A DNA stretch of 64,000 nucleotides, from positions 190,474 to 254,473 of the forward strand of contig CAVUYM010000023.1 of the NCBI GenBank assembly GCA_963745675.1. The letters run 5' to 3'. This DNA is from JAUIIK01 sp963745675 (lineage in GTDB: Bacteria; Chloroflexota; Chloroflexia; Thermomicrobiales; CFX8). The notes under the pieces were generated by a model that worked only from the letters and a program-made list of their open reading frames with translations, ran no database searches and was not told the DNA's origin. The translations under genes were made by a program, and so were the position numbers. Of the stretch, positions 59,884-64,000 are shown piece after piece; the first letter of the stretch is position 1; the number at the start of each line of letters is the position of its first letter.

Positions 59884-60201
59884 GTTGGAAGTTGAATGTG
59901 TTCGCGTACAATTCCCGGTACTTTGGCACCTTCTCTGATATTGATCGCCTCTTCTGGATGTCGAGTATCGTCGGGCCAGTTCCTACTGTAATTCAGGAAA
60001 CTCTAACGAGAGCTCCCAGCGTCAACGTCCGCAATGCCCCCCCACCGTGCTAAACGGAATAACATTAGGTTAGGCAAGTACGATCCACGTCAGGAAAAGT
60101 AGGGCCATACGGATGCGGCTTAGACCTTAGCTGTGGACCGCAAGTTCAAGATTCAGACTTTTTTAGGCTTGTGGCAGCTAGTCCCTGAGCTCCGAGTTCT
60201 C
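59884..60201. other. Region without recognisable genes
   Basis: 318 bases upstream of the nuclease and downstream of the RecQ-like gene. It must hold the nuclease promoter on the minus strand. No hairpin, repeat or small gene stands out. Confidence 0.5.
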
Positions 60202-61866
60202 TCAGACTCTCAAGAGTTGCGTGCCTCGTAGCACTTTTTCAGCTGCGTTTGGATTGCAGTGGTCACAGCAGAACTTGGAACGTTCCACTTGCGGATGTGT
60301 ACTGAAGAGCCATTCGAGAATTCGCATTGGGAGAGATCTTGCCGTCTTCTTTTCATCTGAAAAGTAGGAGACGATCCCGCGCCGGAAACAGGCGTTACGG
60401 TCTCGAACAAGCCGATCGAGTTCTTCGATGCTTGAGTAGCGACGCTCTAGAGCTTGTTTGGTACTAGCTGAGTCCCCGGCCTGCTCGGCTGACTTCTCTG
60501 CCATGAATCGACGCAGCCCCGTGTCATTGACTGACCTAAAAATGACAGCTACGGCGGGCTTGCCATCACGTCCTGCTCGTCCGAATGCCTGCCAGATAGT
60601 CCTCGACTGATTCGGGTTGTACCCAATGAATAACCGTCCGAATGTTCGGAATGTCGACGCCCATGCCAAATGCATTGGTACAGATGATGGCGTTTAGCTG
60701 CGGCTGAAATCGGTCCGAGAAGCGCCCCAGCAGAAAATCACGGTCGTGCGCAAGAAGCCTTTCGTGGTAAGAGGGGACATCAATCCTCAGCTCAGCTAAG
60801 CCTGTGCGGACCTCCTCTCCGACACGGCGCGTTGGGACAAAAATCGTCACTTTGCCTGCTGCATTAGTGATGAGTCGCGCGGTAATCTCGAGCCGATCTC
60901 TCTTGGATCGCGGTTCGTGCCATATCAACCCGATGTTCGGCCGGTCTACCCCAGAGACGAAGAACCGGCTGTCCGGCGCGCCAAGGCCTTCGAGAATCCG
61001 CTTCTGAGACGCACGTCCTGGCAGTGGCAGTAAACGCCAGAACCGGGGGATTGCCAAGCGCCGGGCGAATTTCCCATAGTGGGCTCAAAGTCATCGCCCC
61101 AACGATCGATGCAATGAGCTTCATCTACGATGAGGAAGCTTGGGTGTCCCCTGATGAGCCGCCCGAATCCTCAGCAACGTTACGGATTGCCTCGGGATCG
61201 AAGCGCTCAGGAGCGACGTAGAGAAACTTGATTGCTCCCAACTCGAGGAGCTGAAATCGGAGTTCCTTTTCTCGAGGGGAAAGATCGCTATTGATGAACG
61301 TGGCTGGCACTCTTAGCTGGTGAAGGTCAGTTATCTGATCCGTCATCAATGCTTTGAGCGGTGAGATAACAAACACGGTACCCGGCGTGAGCAGCGCTGG
61401 CACCTGAAAACACAACGTCTTCCCAGATCCAGTAGGGCGCACTGCTAGTAGTGATTCGCCTCGCAAGGCCGCCATTACGATTTCGAGCTGCCCATCGCGG
61501 AACCTCTGCTTTTTGAGGAGTGCGAGAGCAAAATCAAGCGACTCCGGCTTCGTAGCCAATTCAGCGTTTCGGTCCAAGAGACAGACTAGTCGAAATGCCC
61601 AGCGCCTGATCGCTCCTTGTGCCAGCGAGGCCTGTAGCGTGGGATGACGGCTGGCGTGGCATGCCGCACACAACGTGATCAGGTTGGCAGGAGTATCGGG
61701 TCCGTCAAGATACCGAGGAACAAGATGGTGAACATGGAGCTCCTGAGAATTGCTGCACACCACACAACGAAATTCGTCCCGTTCGAGTACGCGCTGACGA
61801 ATCGAGGACCAGTCCTGTATTTGATAGCTCTTGTTGTTCGCTAGTGGCGTGTGTCGCCAATGACAT
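60202..61866 (-). CDS. HNH endonuclease-RecQ helicase fusion (several frame changes)
   Basis: About 550 residues. The N-terminus carries an HNH nuclease: WSSIRQRVLERDEFRC, then a CxxC pair, ELHVHHLVPRYLDGPDTPAN and LCAACHASRHP. All RecQ motifs follow: VRPTGSGKTLCFQVPALL, VISPLKALMTDQ, VDEAHCIDRWGDDF, VLAFTATA, IFVPTRRVGEEV, TNAFGMGVDIPNIRTVIHW and QAFGRAGRDGK. The zinc module is CFRRGIVSYF with CCDHC. There is no HRDC domain. Frame changes lie near 61845, 61155, 61040 and 60595. The start is uncertain (ATG 61866 or 61878). It faces away from a large unknown gene, 415 bases between. A DNA-targeting defence role is inferred. Confidence 0.78.
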
Positions 61867-61878
61867 CGTCCGATTCAT

Positions 61879-62294
61879 CTCGCGCAAGTGACAGAGGATT
61901 CGTGTCTGGGGCATAAGCATGGCATCGCGCTACCGCATGTGCCTGAAAACATGCGAACAGAACGTAGCAGGCGTCCAGATTCGTGTCAATGTAATCTTGT
62001 CTGCCACCCCAGCCGGACGTACTGGTAGCGTTGTACGTCGCTAGAAGCCAAGGAACATCTCGCAGGTGAAGCGTGGCCAAACTGATGAAATGGGTCGTCA
62101 GAGTTAAACGAATTGCAGCCGTCGAACAGGACTAAATGGGCCACCCCCGCCTTGACAGTCTGGCCATGTGCACTGATACTGCCTATTGCCAACAGGCAGG
62201 AAATGATCGTGTGTACTCAAGGCATGCCGGTGGCGATCCAAGTCTTGCCAACTTTATGGCACGAAAGCCTGAAGGCAAAACCGACAGGAAGATA
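61879..62294. other. Divergent intergenic region between the HNH-RecQ gene and the large unknown gene
   Basis: About 415 bases with promoters expected on both strands. I see no operator-like palindrome or clear -35/-10 pair that I would defend. The lack of a gene between two outward-facing genes suggests shared control. Confidence 0.5.
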
Positions 62295-64000
62295 ATGTCA
62301 TCAAAGGACGATGCTCGTATCTATTTTTCGCGAGCGATTGCGACAGCGCCGCAAGAAGCTTGACGGTTCGGTACCTGAATCGGAAACGGTCTCAATGCCG
62401 TCTCCCCGCCCGAAGCCGAGGCAAGGGCCGCTCGACGATTACGAACAGGACCTTCTCGCCCGCCTCGAAGATCTCCAGCTCATCGGCGAACTCAATCTCA
62501 CAAGGGCCGAGTTTGACGAGCTGTGTCGCCATATTCGCCAGCACCAATTCCGAGGCAACGTCTTCAAGGGTCTTATTCAGTATTATCCGGCAACACTCTC
62601 GCAACGTTCCTAGTCTTTAGCGGGCGTCTGACCACTACGAGGCGGGAACGTTCTGGCCTCCAGCAATGACTCGGCTGGAACTCGCTTCATCAGATCCCGG
62701 GCCTCTGATATCCGAAATCGGTGCGTTCTTCCATTCCTTCGTTCGAGAGCGGAACCTTGAGACATTCGATGACTTCCCAGCTAGGGCTCAGCCGTATATC
62801 TCGCGGTTCTTGGCGCACGGCGGGGTCCCGCAATACTGTTTGCCATCTTCTTTCGATCTCCTCGCTCATGCCCTAGCTCGCCCTGACTGGGCTTCCCTCC
62901 CGCCTGATCTACTGATTGAGGAGTGGCAGGCGCGGCGCTACCAGTTCCTCCAAATCGATAAGCCTGTTCAACGATTCCTGAACCATGGTGGGAATGTTGT
63001 TCTACTTCTTGCAGCGCTCGCTCGATCTCGTCTCACGCTCTTTGGATATGGGCGCTGTGCCGGATAGCGACTCGGTGGGCCTCCCGCGCCGGGTGACGGA
63101 AGCATGCGCGGACTGGCTCGCCGCTCACGGCATGGAAGAATCGGGCAAGCAGAGCCAACGAGTCCGTCGAGCACGCCTCGTGGCTCCGGAGATAGTGCTG
63201 GATCCATGGGCGCGTGATGGGCTGCTCGTTGAATTCCCCAGCCAGCAGCTGACTTACAGGTTCGGGAAGGTGGAGTGGCTCCTGCGCTCCGGCAGTAAGC
63301 AGATCGCTGTCTCTCCGCGTACACAACTAGCAGCGGACAGTACGACGAACGCCCACGAGTGGTCAGATCCGTACGCCTTCCACCTACTTCGATATCGTGC
63401 TGCGGGCGGATGATCATGATTTGGGGAGTTGGAGCTTTCCTGCGGCATCTGGTCAGATCGCCCGGTCATGGCTTTCGATCCGATTACCGGTGGACTGCTC
63501 CGCTGGTCCAATGTTCTCCCTTCCCGAGATCTCTGGATCGTCGTCGCGGGGGCAGCGACCCACTATCGTTTCCGAGTCGGGTGAGAGGAGGCCCGTACCC
63601 GTAATTGAAGAATTCCCCAGCTTCGTCGCTGGCTGGCGGAATTTCCATGCATACCACGTAGACTTAGCTCAGTCGTACGCTTGAATTTCCGAGCGGTGAT
63701 TCCCCGGCCGATTCCATCACAACTCCAGTCGAGACTTCACCGAGGATTTTGCGCCCATCGTTCAAGATCGACAGCGCAACGGTGTCGGGAGTTGATTCGA
63801 GTGACGGCAGCTTTCCCGTGCTCAGTAGAGCTCCACTCGTCACGATCCCGCTCGCAGATACGAAGGAACTCGCCAATCCCGAACTGTGGACTATCACGAT
63901 CGCTCCGGCGCGCGGCGGCGCGCCCGAAGAGCGGATCACGGAACGGATTTCTGACCTCGCGTGGACGGCGCTCGATGATGGCACGATAGAGGTCAATCTT
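62295..64000 (+). CDS. Large unrecognised protein, cut by window edge (several frame changes)
   Basis: At least 560 residues read across frames. ATG 62295 has AGGA five bases before it. The helical first part includes LLARLEDLQLIGELNLTRAE, NVFKGLIQYYPATL, then TFLVFSG, GTFWPPAM and SEIGAFFHSFVRERNLETFDD. Two HGG motifs stand out: RFLAHGGVPQYC and PVQRFLNHGG. From about residue 330 the sequence is beta-rich (PEIVLDPWARDGLLVEFPSQ, then FPSFVAGWRNFHAYHV, TKELANPELWTITIAPARGG), like stacked immunoglobulin-type domains. I do not recognise the family. Frame changes lie near 62340, 62600, 62640, 62990, 63400 and 63685. It is divergent from the HNH-RecQ gene. Confidence 0.6.

Overview
The window looks like a chromosomal segment of a free-living, aerobic, pigmented bacterium with moderately high G+C. 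My best guess is Chloroflexota, class Thermomicrobia. That guess rests on the gene mix (cyanophycin synthetase and cyanophycinase, crtB/cruF/crtI carotenoid genes, PASTA-type PknB, HrcA/CIRCE-controlled groESL, a DegS-like sensor, a selenocysteine-type SelD) and not on any rRNA or ribosomal marker, so it is inference. The left part (about 1-55,260) is dense and chromosomal in character. The right part (about 55,260-64,000) is accessory: integrase remnants, a tRNA-Leu, a lipoprotein nuclease, an HNH-RecQ fusion and a large unrecognised protein.

Layout. 1-8.6 kb: a leftward group of hydrolases (M20 peptidase, UPF0173 metallohydrolase, YtcJ-type amidohydrolase, polysaccharide deacetylase, creatininase-family amidase), a MoaD-MoaE fusion, tRNA-Arg, one rightward lamin-tail protein and a transsulfuration enzyme. 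8.7-13.2 kb: a degenerate ADP-ribosylglycohydrolase coupled to a HAD hydrolase, a phosphoribosyltransferase, dnaJ, a membrane methyltransferase and two tiny Flp pilins. 13.8-19.4 kb: a DegS-like sensor lacking its phospho-accepting histidine, tRNA-Gln, glmU-prs, a CorC-type protein and a biotin ligase. 19.5-25.9 kb: beta-oxidation and electron transfer (acyl-CoA dehydrogenase, thiolase, enoyl-CoA hydratase, fixA-fixB-fixC). 25.9-37.7 kb: a PHP-AlbA_2 fusion, a CvpA-like protein, the leftward operon selD-rsmA-ispE-pknB-orf, a NIF3-like protein and groESL. 37.8-48.5 kb: gamma-glutamyltransferase, a second YtcJ amidohydrolase, a cyanophycin locus (orphan CphA-like ligase, cyanophycinase, cphA) and a GH13 glucosidase. 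48.9-55.3 kb: a carotenoid operon (crtB, GT2, cruF-plsC fusion, crtI) followed by ispH.

How the genes fit together. The peptide and amide hydrolases, GGT, amidohydrolases and cyanophycin genes point to nitrogen scavenging and storage. The acyl-CoA enzymes feed electrons to the FixABC flavoproteins. IspE and IspH of the MEP pathway supply precursors to the carotenoid genes. SelD carries an in-frame UGA at its active site with a SECIS-like hairpin behind it, so the cell appears to use selenocysteine.

A caution on sequence quality. About twenty conserved genes are broken by one or more frame changes, often at homopolymers, with heavy clustering at 22.8-27.5 kb, 31.8-33.3 kb and 55-64 kb. Because essential genes (glmU, rsmA, ispE) are affected, base-call indels are more likely than gene decay. 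Genes with this problem are entered as one CDS across the full span. The most interesting candidate for an undescribed system is the HNH-RecQ helicase fusion facing away from a large unknown protein at 60.2-64.0 kb, beside an integrase and a tRNA gene.
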